Source: Limonium bicolor (Eukaryota; Streptophyta; Magnoliopsida; Caryophyllales; Plumbaginaceae). From it: a stretch of 64,000 nucleotides of DNA. Location: the NCBI GenBank assembly GCA_023374045.1, contig CM041778.1:92940839-93004838 (forward strand). The letters run 5' to 3'. Every line of letters starts with the position of its first letter. Within the stretch, counting starts at the first letter, position 1. Both the position numbers and the translations under genes were made by a program. The notes below the pieces were generated by a model. The model saw only the letters and a program-made list of their open reading frames with translations. It had not been told where the DNA came from and searched no databases. This document shows positions 48,610 through 60,880 of this stretch, one piece after another.

Positions 48610-51600
48610 CCCCCCCCCCCTCAAGTCTTAGTTTTTCCGAAAACTGAGGCTTGTGACTTGAATCTGGTAAACCCAGTTTGGGAAGGGTAACTCTGTAGAC
48701 TTTTCCGGTCAGAGGCTTGGTCAATACATCTGCCAGCTGACGCAAACTTGGAACATGTTGAACTTGGATCAACCCAGCCTGTATCTGCTCTCGTACATAA
48801 TGACAGTCCAGCTCTATGTGTTTTGTTCGCTCATGCGAAACTGGATTCTTGGCAATATGTATTGCTGCCAAATTGTCGCACTTAAGAGGAATAGGTTGTA
48901 TGCCCTTCACTTCCAGCTCATGCAACAGACGTGTTAACCAGCTCAGCTCGCTTGCAACTTGCCTCATAGCTCTGTACTCAGCTTCTGCAGAGGAAAGAGC
49001 AACAGAGACTTGCTTTTTTTGATTTCCAACTCAACGGGGATCCTCCTAAGAGAATGTAAAAACCTGAAACAGATCTTCTAGTTATGGGGCATGATGCTCA
49101 ATCAGAATCGCAGTAAGCCAATAAATCATAATTGTTGTGTTCGTTAAAACTGATACCAAAACCTAATGTTCCTTTGATATAAGACAGAACATGATAAGCT
49201 GCACTTAAATGATCATCAGTAGGTTTTTGACAAAATTGACTCAAAAACTGGACACTGTGAGCTAAATCAGGACGAGTATTGGTTAGATATATCAACTTCC
49301 CTATTAACCGCCTGTACACTGCAGGATCTTCACGAGGAATGCCCACATCTTTGTCAAATTTCTGGTTCAGCAACAGAGGAGAAACAGCACTTCTGCAGTC
49401 CTGCATATCATAATCAAGAAGCAATTGTGTAGCATATTTTCTTTGTGTCATTATGAGTTGTTTTTCTATTTCAATGAATTCCATGCCAAGGAAAAAGGAT
49501 AGTCTGCCCAGATCCTTGACTCTGAATTTTTCATGAAGGTTTTGCTTTACTTTCCTTATTTCACTTGGATCATTTCCCGTTATGAGTATGTCATTAACAT
49601 ACACACCAAGGAAAGTGCATTGATTGTTTAGTTTCTTTGAGAAGAGAGAGTAGTCATTTTTGGACTGTTTGTAACCTAGATTTTTCAGGAAACATCCAAG
49701 TTTATCATACCATTGTCTAGAGGCTTGTTTCAGCCCATATAAAGACTTGTGTAACTTACAAACTTTATTGGGACCTGAAACAGTGAGCCCTTGTGGTATT
49801 GTCATGTAAACATCTTCCTTCAAATCTCCATGAAGGAAGGCATTGTTTACATCCAATTGATCCATTTCCCATCCCCTTTTTGTGGTAACAATGATTAATG
49901 CTCTAATGGTAGTTAGTTTAACTACCGGTGAAAAGGTTTCTTCATAATCAAAACCATACCTTTGTGTGAACCCTCTAACTACAAGTCTAGCTTTAAAACG
50001 TTCTAAGTTTTCATCAGCTTTGAATTTAGTTTTGAAAACCCATTTGCAAGATATGGGTTTCTTCCCTTGTGGCAAACTCACTATAGACCATGTGTTATTT
50101 TCTTTCAAAGCTTGAAATTCTTTTTTCATGGCTTCGACCCATCTAGGATCTTTGCTGGCTTCATCATAGGTAGTGGGTTCTTTCAAAGATAGGAGCTGAT
50201 CTAAAGCTGTTCTAGAAGGATTGGTTAGGGCAAAAGAGGAGATGGTTCTGTTTGGTATGATGTTGGTAAGGCTGTCTAGAGGAAGAAGGTTATGAGAGGA
50301 AAGGGAAAAGGATTTGTCATGTAATCTCTGAGTAATGATATCTGAATAGATATCACTACTTTGGCTAGTGGTGCAAACGTAATCTAGTAGTCTGATGGGA
50401 GCTCTATGGGGTCGAGTGGATCTTCTAAGTTCCACGTTTTCTTCAAGAACATTTCTTGGAGAAAACAAATTTCCACTCTCTGTTATACTTTATGTCTGGT
50501 CAGTGGGATCACTTTGAGAAGTCTGCTCTAGTTCTGTGGGAGAGTGGCTGGAAGACTTCGAGTTGGATGTATCAGGAGGTTTGGGAGATTGGGAACAGGA
50601 TTTTTGAGGTGTTGTGTATTGAAGGTCATCTGTAATCTCATTTGATATAGGTTGAGGTGTTGTTTCTGTTTCTGTGAAGAGAACATCTTGGGTCTCTAGA
50701 ACAGAGGGAGAATCCATGGTATTGTCAGAAGAAGAAGGGAATAGATATGTTATAGTTTGTGGTGAATTTTTGACAGATTTATCATGCCATACCTCACGCC
50801 ATTCATTATCTTGTATGGGGTAGATATTTTCAAAAAAACACTACATCTTATTAACCTGAGTTTCTCCTGTTTCTATATTCATAATGAGATAACCCTTAGT
50901 GTTTTTGCTATTTCCCAAGTAAACGCATGTTGAAGATCTTGGTTCTAATTTGCTCCTATGTGGTTTAACATTGGTAGCAAAACATAAACAACCAAAATTT
51001 TTAATGCAATCATAATCAGGAACAACGCCATTCAGTTTCTCAAAAGGAGTAAGATTACTTATGGCCTTAGAGGGCAACCTATTGATGATAAATGCGGCAT
51101 GATTCAATGCAAATCCCCAAAAATCAACTCCTAGACCAGATTGGAACAAAAAGGCTCTAGTGATGTCCATTAAATGTCATTGCTTCCTTTCCACCACCCC
51201 ATTTTGTTGGGGTGTGTGTGGGCAAGTCTTTTGGTGTATGATCCCTTTATTTTTAAAATAAGTGATTCCTTCTTGTGAACTACCAAGTTCCTTAGCATTA
51301 TCGAATCTAATCACTTTTATTCTTATATAAAATTGAGTTTCAACAATCTGGACAAAATCTTTGATGGCCTGCATGGCTTCAGATTTGTATCTTAAAAGCT
51401 TGACCCATGTTCCCCTTGTATAATCGTCAACTAAGGTTAGAAAATACCTATACCCCTCTGTAGTTTTTGTTTTCATGGGACCACAAGTATCAATGTGAAT
51501 CATGTAAAAGGGAACGGTGCTTTTTATTTCAGATTTTGTAAACCTTAGCCGTTTGCCCTTGGCTTTAAAACAAACTGTACAAGGTAAAATGTCTAAAGGG

Positions 51601-51668
51601 GGAAAGATTTTTCCTATCTTCATTTTTAGAAGTTTTCTAGTGGGGTGTGGCCTAATTTGTTGTGCCAT
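48600..51668 (-). pseudogene. Copia polyprotein: integrase, reverse transcriptase, RNase H
   Basis: Integrase core (51668-50841): HIDTCGPMKTKTTEGYRYF (first Asp), VIRFDNAKELGS (second Asp), CPHTPQQNGVVERK (Glu), then an integrase C-terminal part. A Ser/Thr/Gln-rich linker follows (50717-50490). RT (50468-49098) shows GKKPISCKWVFKTKFKADEN, ARLVVRGFTQ, LDVNNAFLHGDLKEDVYM, YGLKQASRQWYDKL and VYVNDILITG, where the usual YVDD is YVND. RNase H (about 49100-48566) includes LLHELEVKGIQPIPLKCDN, HIAKNPVSHERTKHIELDCH and LADVLTKPL. Stops lie at 51177-51179, 50841-50843, 50490-50492 and just after 49100, with one frameshift near 49020. All other parts share one frame, so decay is recent. Confidence 0.93.
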
Positions 51669-51688
51669 AGAAAAAGATCCTTGGTAGC

Positions 51689-54600
51689 TGTAACACCCCT
51701 ACCGTTAATCCTATGCTTACCGTCCAATGATCATCCCAATAATCAAAGCTACTTGCAGCGGAAACTGCTACTACTACGGCGGGTGATACAACGCCGCTAA
51801 CCGCCCATACGGTTAGCAAGGCTTACACTACTTACAGTGACGGTTGATGCCTAAGTATACCGAGCTACTACATTCCATACCAAATACAAAAGATAACATA
51901 CTTACATTGCTGGATCACCGAGTGTTTTAAAGTATTTAATTACATTCCCTTCCAATCTCAAAAAAAACTATGAGTTTCTACAAGCTACTCATCTATACCA
52001 ATTCACCATCCAATCATTATCCAAAAGGGGTGTACCCTATGGTACACCGGCTAACAAAAACCTACAGCCGTGTACAACACAGTACACCTTTCACAATTCA
52101 TTGTTTACAGACAAAAAGAAATCAAGTAAGATCTTCATCATCTTCACCCTTCTGTGTACCTACGTGTAGTAAAAACATCGCCCCAAGGGGCTCTGGAAAA
52201 GCTGCGCATAAACTCCGCATATACCGCGTGCTAGCTAGGGCACGCCGACTATTTAAGGTCGAATAGGCATGCGGTTCATTTATTTCATACATACATGCTT
52301 GGCATACGACATACATTCATATACGATACATTATACAATCCAAGGCAACAGTACAATAGCACACACCATACTTACCTTCACAAGTGTTAGCCAAGTTACG
52401 CATCCGGGTTAATCGGTATGCAGTTTACTCTTTTACTCATTACACAATGCTTTCTCTTACTTACACTTACTTACTTTTCCATACTTATTACTCATTCTTA
52501 CTTACTTACTTTTACTCATGTTAAGTCGGTGTGACCTCCGGCCCGGGGACTACACTGTCCCACCACCGGGATTTACTTGACTCACTAATCCGGGATGCTA
52601 CCCATTTAAGGGGTTTGGGCCGCGGACTAGTTTAAGAGTCAGGAATCGGATCCAACCTCTTGTGTCTCCTCATCCTCACGCGTGGCCGAATCTATATCGG
52701 ACTTCTACTCATTCCAATTTAATTACCAATTTAAGTTAGATTGGTTAGCTCGTCAAGAATCAGTTAGAAGTCCAATCACAAACGCATTCGGTCATAATAC
52801 AATACATCATACTCACACACACATTCATCCATACATTTCATGAATTATACAAACTATGATTTAAGGACAATATTCAGCAAGATACAACACTACATATTCA
52901 CAAGTAAGCATAATAACTCTGATTCGTGCATTTATCTTATTTGGTGATCAATTAGCACACAACACACAAATCAGAGTAACCAAGATAGCATACGGGGCAT
53001 GAGGAATTTATACCGTTCACCGTTGTACTTGTATCCCAACTTTCCTTCGGTGCTCACAAATCAAGTCCTATAACATACATGTGATCGAGTGATTAATTAT
53101 CTACTATTAACTCAACTCGTATCCCTATTACGTTCCTCAACTCTTACTTACTATGCCTCTACAATTCTTACACTTACACATTATTTAATTACTCTTCATT
53201 ACTTTAAGTTTATTTCTTTACACAACAAGGGTGTACTTCTACATATTTTATATACGTGTGTATACATATACATGTATGTATATACATATATTTGTTTTAA
53301 TTTTTTTTTGTGACTCGACCGACCTTACCCAAGGTCGGTCCCAAGGTCGGTTGAAGTCAGTAGGGAAATACGCTGGAAAATTTCAGGGCCGACTGACCTT
53401 GCAAGTCCGGTCCCAAGGTCGGTCCATCCAGTGAGTTACCTGGAGAATTTTTAGCCCGACCGACCTTGCAAGTCCGGTCGCAAGGTCGATCCATTCCAGT
53501 AAGTTACATGACGGAAAAATTTTGAGTCGACCGACCTTGCAAGTCCGGTCGCAAGGTCGGTCCATTCCAGTAGGTTACATTACGGGAAATTCTTCTGGCC
53601 GACCGACCTTGCATGTCCGGTCCCAAGGTCGGTCCATTCCAGAAGGTTTCCGTCCTTTGTAAATCTGGGCTCGACCGACCTTGCAAGTCCGGTCCCAAGG
53701 TCGGTCCGGCCCAGTATTTGCATTTTTATTTCTGTTTTCAGTCCCTCTTCTTACCCATTACTTACCCATTGTTCCTACACTTATTCCCATATGTTCTAAC
53801 ACTAATTAAGCTCCCTAATACTCCTTAGTTCATCCATTAACCCATTACTCATCTCTACACTAATTTACACCCTCATTTTTCCTAAGTTCCATTTCAGCAC
53901 TTACACTAAATCTTCCTTAGTTGCATTTGCTACAGATTTTGACTCTAGCTCTCTCCATCTATAGCTCCCTCTTCTAATGTCATTTCTAAAACTTCTAATG
54001 CATTAGACATCTCTCCATACTTACCCACTAACTAAACCAAATCAAAATCTGTTACAAGGGTATATTTTTACCTAGTTTCTAGTCTCTTAAGTGTTCTAGT
54101 CCTAGGTAAAATTTGACATAACCTCCCCTACATTTTTACACTCTCACCACATTGTTTCACTCACATATATGATCCATACCACCTGTTTATAACCAATATC
54201 AATATACCCAACTCTCATACACAAATACCACACTAAACAACATTAAATTCCTGCACTCAAACATTTAATTCCCATCTAGTTTGTGACAGTTTTTAAATGT
54301 CTTTTAAAGGTTCAAAACATTTGTATTCTCTTACACATTACACTACCACTACATTACCATTCTACAATACTCATTCACACTACTAAAAATCTGTTACATA
54401 ACCATTTACAAAACTACACAAGGATGAGTATAATTACCTTGTTCCTCTTCTAGTTTTTCTTTTCTTCTTCTTCCTTCTTCCTCCTTCCTTTCTTTCCTCT
54501 CTCTCCATCGGTTACATCACTTCACAATCTAACACTACAGCCCATATATACACACCATTTTAATACACTAACTAACCCTTAATCATTCTTTAAAGCTTAA

Positions 54601-55607
54601 TGCATATTTTAGGGTTTAGAAATTCCATTACCTTGTAAGGGTATAAGTGAAGCTTGGTATGGCTCAAGAACAAGATTCCAACTCCTCCAAGAATGCCAAA
54701 ATCGGCTAGAGTACAAGGGAACCAACCAAGGTTTAGTCTAAATTTCATTTTGCTCACAAGGGCTAGAAAAAGGTAAGCTTTCAAGAATATTTTTACCTCA
54801 AAATGACAAGGAGAAGGAGGTGGTTCTAATGGTAGTCTTGAAGCTCCAAATGCTACACACCCATGGAGATGAAAGTTCTTGTTTTCTAATTTTGAAAAGA
54901 GGCTAGTGTTCTCCTTGAGGAGAGGAAGACAATGGTGTAATTTTTGTAATTTTTGGAGTAGGTTTAGACACCTAACAAGATGAGAGAAGTGGAGGTTTTG
55001 GTGTGGGTGCTCAAAACTCCATTGATGTCGGTTGGAGAAGGAAGGAAGAATGAGAGTGAGGGAGGGGGTCTGTACGATAGTGAAAGAATGAGGGGATATG
55101 AGAGAGAATAAGTGAGTGAGGTAGTAAAGTAATGTTTACTTTTTGCTTTTTAATGTTTTGTTGTTTTGTACATATGAAGAGAGTTAAGAGAGGGTGTGAG
55201 AGAGGGGTCAAAATCGGACCACACAGCCCACACACACACACTCTACTTTTTATTTTAATAGTGGACACATAAGTTTGAGTTATTTATGTTTCAACCCCAC
55301 AACTTCCCGTTTTTGACAGTTTTTACTAATTTCTTGTTTTATTGATTTTATTGGTTCTAAAGCTTCACTAATACTTATTAATGACTATTTAGTTGAACAA
55401 AATTGTTACGAGTCTATTTAACCCGCTTAAAGTCACGTTTTCCCGGTGTCCTCGAAAAATGCGCTTTAAGGTTCGTTAGTGTTTTTAATCCGTTTTAAGG
55501 ATTCGTTTTCTTCGGGATTTGTTCCCTCATGATTATTTAGACTTAATTTTGCTTATAAAATATTTATTAGCCTAATTAATCACTGTTTCTAATTACGGGG
55601 TATTTCA
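51689..55607 (-). repeat. 3' LTR of the chromovirus (3919 bp)
   Basis: TGTAACACCCC to GGGGTATTTCA on plus, followed by the polypurine tract at 55608. It matches the right LTR from 62137. It is recognisably related to the LTRs at 8775-12950 and 18620-22778, for example in ACCTCCGGCC, CACGCGTGGCCGAA and TCGAAAAA-GCGCTTTAA. ORFs inside are chance frames. Confidence 0.95.
53316..53712. repeat. LTR hairpin tandem array, six units
   Basis: Units of about 60-70 bp with GACCGACCTTGCAAGTCCGG paired with CAAGGTCGGTC and a CATTCCAG tail. The array starts in the right LTR at the equivalent place (63767) and runs past the window edge. Confidence 0.92.
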
Positions 55608-55620
55608 ATCTACCCCCCTT
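55608..55620 (-). promoter_or_regulatory. polypurine tract of the chromovirus
   Basis: AAGGGGGGTAGAT on the minus strand, directly next to the LTR start TGAAATACCCC. It is identical to the tract at 12951-12963. A similar stretch lies at 55992-56003, about 45 bases downstream of the pol stop. Confidence 0.85.
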
Positions 55621-56048
55621 AAGAAACTTTGCCCTCAAAGTTGCTCAAGGTTAATAGTTTATCCATTCTACTCATTAGGCAAACCAATTGCCATAATGCG
55701 TCTTACTACACCTATAAGGTGTTTACTTCCTTCCACATTGCAAGCATACACACTTCAAGCATCATACCCAATTCACATACACAATCCATCATTTTCAATT
55801 CATACCATTCCACAATACAACATTGCAACAATACACATTACACAAACATCACACATCGTACATACACATCCATACACCACACATTACACATACACACCAC
55901 ATACACTCCGCACTACATGTGCTATCAAAACCTACTACAGTACCTTCCCACTAAGCAATGCTAACCCGAAGCAATGCAAAAGCAAAAAGGCTCTACCCCC
56001 CTTAAAAGGGGTACACCCCATACCCGTATCTACAAGACACTAGACTAT
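55621..56048 (-). other. 3' untranslated region of the chromovirus
   Basis: Non-coding, CA-rich on plus (ACACAT and CACATACAC runs). It contains the second polypurine-like stretch at 55992-56003. Confidence 0.6.
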
Positions 56049-59000
56049 CTAGTCTATGAATAACTGTGGGTACTTCGCCTTCATGGCGTCTTCTAACTCC
56101 CATGTTGCTTCTTCGACATCGTGGTTAGACCATAGGACTTTCACCATTCGTATAGACTTATGGCGAGTGTCTCTGGTCTTCCTATCAAGGATTCTCACAG
56201 GGGTCTCGACATATCTCATGGTCGGCTCAATAGATAGTCTCTCAGGCTCTATGACATGAGAAGGATCAGCAATATACTTCTTGAGTTGTGACACATGAAA
56301 TACATCATGGACACGTCCCAAGTCCTCAGGTAATGCTAACCTGTAGGCTACAGCTCCAACTCTCTCGGTGATAGCATACGGCCCTACAAACTTTGGGCTC
56401 AGCTTGCCCTTCTGGCCAAATCGGAAGACACCCTTCATAGGTGAAACGCGCAAGAACACTTGGTCGCCCACGGCGAACTCAAGGTCGTGTCGTCGCACAT
56501 CCGCATAGGATTTCTGTCAATCTTGGGCTGCCTTCATATATGCTTGAATCTGCTGAACTTCAGCTTGGACTTATTCAAGATACTCCGGTCCTATGATGAC
56601 CGCTTCACTTGATTCATCCCAACACAAGGGTACGGCAAGGTCTACCATATAAAGCTTGGAAAGACGACATCTTAATCGAGGCGTGATAGCTATTATTGTA
56701 CGAAAACTCGATAAGATGAAGCTTATCTAACCAACTCCCCTGAAAGTCTAAGGCACATGCCCGAAGCATGTCCTTCAGTGTCTGGATGGTTCTTTCTGTC
56801 TGACCGTCGGTCTGAGGATGGAAGGCAGTACTCAACTTCAATTCTGTACCCAGCGCTTCCCGTGTAGCTCTCCATTATCTCAAAAGAAATCTTGTGTCGC
56901 GGTCAGATACAATTGTTTTCGGGACTCCGTGATGTCTGATAATCTCCTTGTCGAATAGCTCTGCGAGCTTCACTACCTTTTAGGTGTCCTTCAGCGGTAT
57001 GAATCTGGCCACCTTGGTGAGGCGATCGACTACAACCCAGATCATGTTGAGTCCTCCCCTGGCAGGTTGGAGTCCTACAACAAAATCCATGGAGATATCA
57101 TGAAATTTCCACTCCGGAACTAGCATCGATTGTACCATTCCGCCCGGTCTACGATGTTCAAACTTCACTTTCTGGCATGTTAAGCATCTCAATAAGTACT
57201 CTGTCACATTTGACTTCATCCCAGACCACCAGAAGTACCTCTTCATGTCTTTGTACATCTTGGAGGCTCCTGGATGGACTGACAATGTGGAACTGTGTGA
57301 CTCTCGCAGGATGCGATCCCTTAGCTCTGCATTGCTTCGGGGGACGCATAGCCTGCCATTCAGCCGAATCAGACCATCTTCATGCAACTTAAAATCATAT
57401 TTCTTCTTCTCAAATGTACCATCCGTGATCTTCTGTCTGATTTTGGTTAGGTAAGGGTCGCTCAACTGAGCGTCTCGCACCTCGTCAACCAAGCTAGAAG
57501 AAGCGAGTAGCGAATTGAGCGAGTGTGCTCGACGGCTCAGGGCGTCGGCTACCACATTTGCCTTCCCTTCCTTATATTGTAGATTGATGTCGTAATCTGA
57601 AAGAAACTCCATCGATCTTCTCTGTCTCAAATTCAATTTTTTTGCGTGAATACATACTGTAAGCTCTTATGGTCGGAGTAGATGGTGATGCTTACCCCAT
57701 AGAGATAGTGTCGTCATATCTTCAAGGCGAAGACAATGGCTCCTAGCTCTAAGTCGTCGGGTAATTCTCCTCATGCTTTTTCAGCTGGCGGGAGGCATAA
57801 GCTACAACCTTGCCATGCTGCATGAGTACGCATCCCATTCCCTTGCCTGATGCATCACAATATACCTCAAATCCCTCTGTGCCCTCTGGAAGAGTAAGGA
57901 TGGGCACTGAGTTCAATGAGTCTTTTAGGCTCTGAAATGATACTTCGCACTCGTCTGTCCATAAACGGTGCATCTTTCTTCATCAGTGTAGTCATGGGCT
58001 TAGCGACTTTCGAGAAGTCCTTTACAAATCTCTGGTAGTAACCGGCTAGACCAAGAAAGCTCCTAATGTTGGTAACAGTCTTGGGTCTAGGCCATGATCG
58101 TACAGCTTCTATCTTAGAAGGGTCAACTGAGATACCTACGCTCGAGATGACATGACCGAGGAATGATACCTGATCTAGCCAGAACTCGCATTTGGAGAAC
58201 TTCGCATACAGCTGGTTCTCACGCAGTGTCTCAAGCACTTTCCTCAAATGAATTTCATGTTCTTCTGCTGATTTGGAGTATACAAGGATGTCGTCGATGA
58301 AGACAACAAACGATGTGTCCAACTGCTCACTGAATAGTCGATTCATGAGATCCATAAATTTTGCTGGTGCGTTTGACAAACCGAATGGCATAACGGTGAA
58401 TTTGTAGTGGCCATATCTGGTACGGAATGCCGTTTTCTCTATGTCTTGCTCTTTGATAGCAATCTGATGATACCCAGAACGGAGGTCGGTCTTGGAGAAG
58501 ACTGAGGCTCCTTTCAGCTGGTCAAATAGGTCGCCGATGCGTGGCAATGGGTATTTATTCTTGACTGTGACCGCATTCAGCTCGCGGTAGTCAATACAAA
58601 GTCGGAGACTACCGTCCTTCTTCTTCACAAAGAGGACCGGTGCTCCCCAGGGTGATACGCTCGGGCGTATGAACCCTTTGTCGAGTAGGTCTTGCAACTG
58701 CTCTTTCAACTCTGTCATTTCTGCAGGTGCCATGCGGTACGGTGCCCTGGCAATGGGACCGGTACCTGGCAAGAGGTCAATCTCAAATTCTACCGCTCTC
58801 TGAGGTGGCATGCCGGGTAGCTCCTTAGGGAATACATCGGGAAATTTGGATACAATTGGTACATCATTACTGAACTCTGGATCTCTCTCCAGGTCTTGTA
58901 CGTAACACAAATATACTTCTTTACCCTTCCTGAGCTCCCGGTACATGGCCATAGCGGAGATGACTGTGGTCGAAGGCTCTCTCGGTCTCTGGCGGTAAGA

Positions 59001-59385
59001 TACAGTAACCCCAGAAGGACTCTTGAGCAGCAATCGATGCTCGGCGCAGAGGATCCGCCCCTTGTGCCGCTCCAACCAATTCATTCTGATTATCAAGTCG
59101 AATCCCAACCCATTGAACTCGATAAAGGAGATGGGAAACGTTTCGCCTTTGATTTGGATTGAGGCTGATGTGTAATATTTGGTACACTTTACTCGCTCCT
59201 TCGATGGGAGAGTAACCAGAAAATTCGGTAGCTCATCCGCATCTAGCCCCAACCTCTTCACGAAAGGTGGTGATACGAAGATGTGAGAGGCGCCGGAGTC
59301 GAATAACACTGTGGCTTTAATGCCTTTCACTGGGAAGGTTCCCGTTAAGATGGTGCCGCTTCTACGGCTTGTGCTTCGATGAGGA
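56049..59385 (-). pseudogene. Ty3 pol: protease, RT, RNase H, integrase, chromodomain
   Basis: Protease: [12 protein letters not shown] (about 59305-59270), with [12 protein letters not shown] just upstream in frame. [54 protein letters not shown] (catalytic FIDD, about 58300-58270), [11 protein letters not shown]. RNase [21 protein letters not shown] (57875-57815), entered after a frameshift near 57965, and broken again near 57740. Integrase: HH-CC zinc region with VHPGASKMYKDMKRYFWW and CLTCQ (about 57290-57170), ISMDFVVGLQPARGG (first Asp), VSDRDTRF (second Asp, about 56915), HPQTDGQTERTIQTL (Glu, about 56815). After two stops near 56575 and 56520 comes GVFRFGQKGKLSPKFVGPY and a chromodomain (MVKVLWSNHDVEEATWELED, about 56140-56080), ending at 56049. 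A stop at about 56971 splits integrase. Confidence 0.95.
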
Positions 59386-59557
59386 TACTCAGGTTACCTT
59401 CGGTACCGAGTCCACAACCTATTGAAGTCACAATTTCATAAGTATTGATGGTGGACACAAGTGGAATTAAATCAACACTGCTCTTTATTGATAAACCAAC
59501 CATCATACATACCGTGTCTCTAATACACGTTACTAATACATTACATGTACTATGAAT
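59386..59557 (-). other. junction between AlkB domain and protease
   Basis: About 170 bases between the natural-looking AlkB stop (59558-59560) and the protease frame. No domain is readable. It may be captured 3' untranslated sequence of the dioxygenase gene, or worn gag-pol linker ([12 protein letters not shown] at about 59395-59360 may be the original linker). Confidence 0.45.
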
Positions 59558-60295
59558 TTAATACTTCCTAAAGGTAAGGTTCAGGCGTCCTGGTTTCATG
59601 TGTGTGGCATTAATTATTGCCGGTGGTGCCGTATTCAACTTGATCTTGTTGATCCTGTGATACAGCATCCTAGAGTTTCCACCCATGATTAGGACATCCT
59701 GATCTCAATACCAGTTTCTGTGCGAGGTCCACACGCTTCTGCTCACTATACATAAATATGGCGTCGTCACCAATGGACCAAGACACTACGGGCACTCCTT
59801 GTTCAAGAGATTCCGCTGCCTCGTCCTTGTCTTGGTGTAACCCAAGTCGTCCTTCTTTCTCATAGAAGTTGACGATACAAAGGTCCGCTTCAAGTGCGGG
59901 GATCGGATCATATTCGCATTGTTGTGCAAGTTCTACTACTTGTGTGACAAGTGTCTGAAATTCTAGAGGTATTGTCGGTGGCGTCGCTCCGTCTTGTGTT
60001 CGTGTCTCTTGGTATGTCTTGGTATAAGGATTCCAGTCCTTTCCCAAGCACATCATCTTCAGCTTCATCTTTGCTCCACCGGGAAATTCGGGTGTATAAA
60101 ATCCTCCTTGACCCGTTTCTAGTTAGTTGCATCGTCGAATGATTGAAATTTGTGCTTCGGGTGCCAGGTATCCCCGTAATAAAATCATACCTGGTCGGAT
60201 GACCTGACACTGCTCACTGGAGTAGTGGTGATTGGTGATGTCGGTCTCTTCTTGATTTGGTTTCGAAGGTATCGGATAACAGATACTAAAGCTTC
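59558..60295 (-). pseudogene. captured AlkB-type 2-oxoglutarate/Fe(II) dioxygenase domain within the retroelement
   Basis: The family normally removes methyl groups from nucleic-acid bases using Fe(II) and 2-oxoglutarate. Visible in order are CQVIRPGMILLRGYL (about 60210-60165), GGFYTPEFPGGAKMKLKMMC (about 60105-60045), CLGKDWNPYTKTYQETR, CIVNFYEKEGRLGLHQDKDE (about 59890-59830, the HxD iron motif), PVVSWSIGDDAIFMYS, then LIMGGNSRMLYHRI (second iron His, about 59690-59650) and GRLNLTFRKY with the RX5R 2-oxoglutarate motif, and a TAA at 59558-59560. The motifs resemble the plant AlkB-homologue group with the MMCLG-W signature. A TAA at 60123-60125 and a 2-nt loss near 59699 break the frame; otherwise it is well kept and without introns. 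It lies between gag and protease on the same strand, joined to gag by a predicted phase-1 intron (60296-60449). Confidence 0.88.
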
Positions 60296-60449
60296 CTACG
60301 GTTATAAATTTCATCTACGGTGAGTACTAGTTTCAACTACTTCTTTTCGTGCTCATTACACACTTCAATTCATTTACTCATGCATTCACTCAAACAAATA
60401 CTCCAATACTTAGACATGCTTCTCAAGGATTCAAGGTTTAGATAATTAC
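60296..60449 (-). other. predicted intron between gag zinc-knuckle exon and AlkB exon
   Basis: Donor CCCAG followed by GTAATTATC (intron starts 60449); acceptor TATAACCGTAG followed by GAAGC (intron ends 60296). Length 154 bp, phase 1. Removing it joins the gag frame (ending GSKSGP) to the AlkB frame (beginning SFSICYP) through a reconstituted Gly codon. Without splicing, gag would end at the stop at 60370-60372. No transcript evidence is available. Confidence 0.55.
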
Positions 60450-60794
60450 CTGGGCCAGACTTAGAACCGGACCCGTCACGGTCAATCACGTGCAAGACAG
60501 GCTGCCTCTGGGGTGCGCCCCTCTGAGGACCCCAGGATCCTTGTCCCTGTGGTGCCTGCTGGGTCGGTGCATCGCCAAATGCAACCTCCTTGCCTTCCCT
60601 CTGTTTGTAGCTTTGGAAGTTTCCTCGGGGTTTAGCATCTTCTGGGCACATGTTGGCTCGGTGTCCGGGCTTCTGACAATTGTAGCACCGGATTTCTCTC
60701 CATTGGCAATCCTTGCCGAGATGGTCTTGATTGCACTTCCGGCACACATAAGTGCGGCCATCTGAGAAGTTCTTGGTGAAACCGGAGCCAGAAC

Positions 60795-60880
60795 CTAAGG
60801 TTTAAAAGGGTTAGCACATTTGTGCGTGGATATACTAGATATGATACTTGTACGATTACGAATTAGGAATAGAAGTTTAC
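60795..60880 (-). other. predicted 86-bp intron in gag
   Basis: Donor CCAAAGG followed by GTAAACTTC at 60880; acceptor TTAAACCTTAG at 60795 followed by GTTCTGGC. Phase 1; removal joins KG to SGSGFTKNF in frame and skips non-coding AT-rich DNA with in-frame stops. Confidence 0.6.

Larger units (their letters stand above)
48409..51688 (-). mobile_element. Ty1/Copia element, 3' half, interrupted by a Ty3 insertion
   Basis: The 3' LTR (48409-48609), a polypurine tract and RNase H, RT and most of integrase are present on the minus strand. The element is cut at 51688 by the LTR of the Ty3 chromovirus. Gag, protease and the 5' LTR must lie beyond that element, outside the window. The outer flank at the 3' LTR is CTCAC (48404-48408). 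Confidence 0.93.

Noticed and set aside
53316..53712. CRISPR-like regularly spaced repeats.
   Set aside because: Units sit in LTRs of plant retroelements, spacers are themselves similar, and there are no cas genes.
59401..59560. A fourth intron linking AlkB to protease.
   Set aside because: Candidate GTATTA donor and CAATAG acceptor exist, but the join does not keep an open frame into protease.
59670..60068. A free-standing host AlkB gene.
   Set aside because: It lies between gag and protease of one element, on the same strand, within matching LTRs, lacks the N-terminal half of a full-length gene, and contains a stop and a frameshift.
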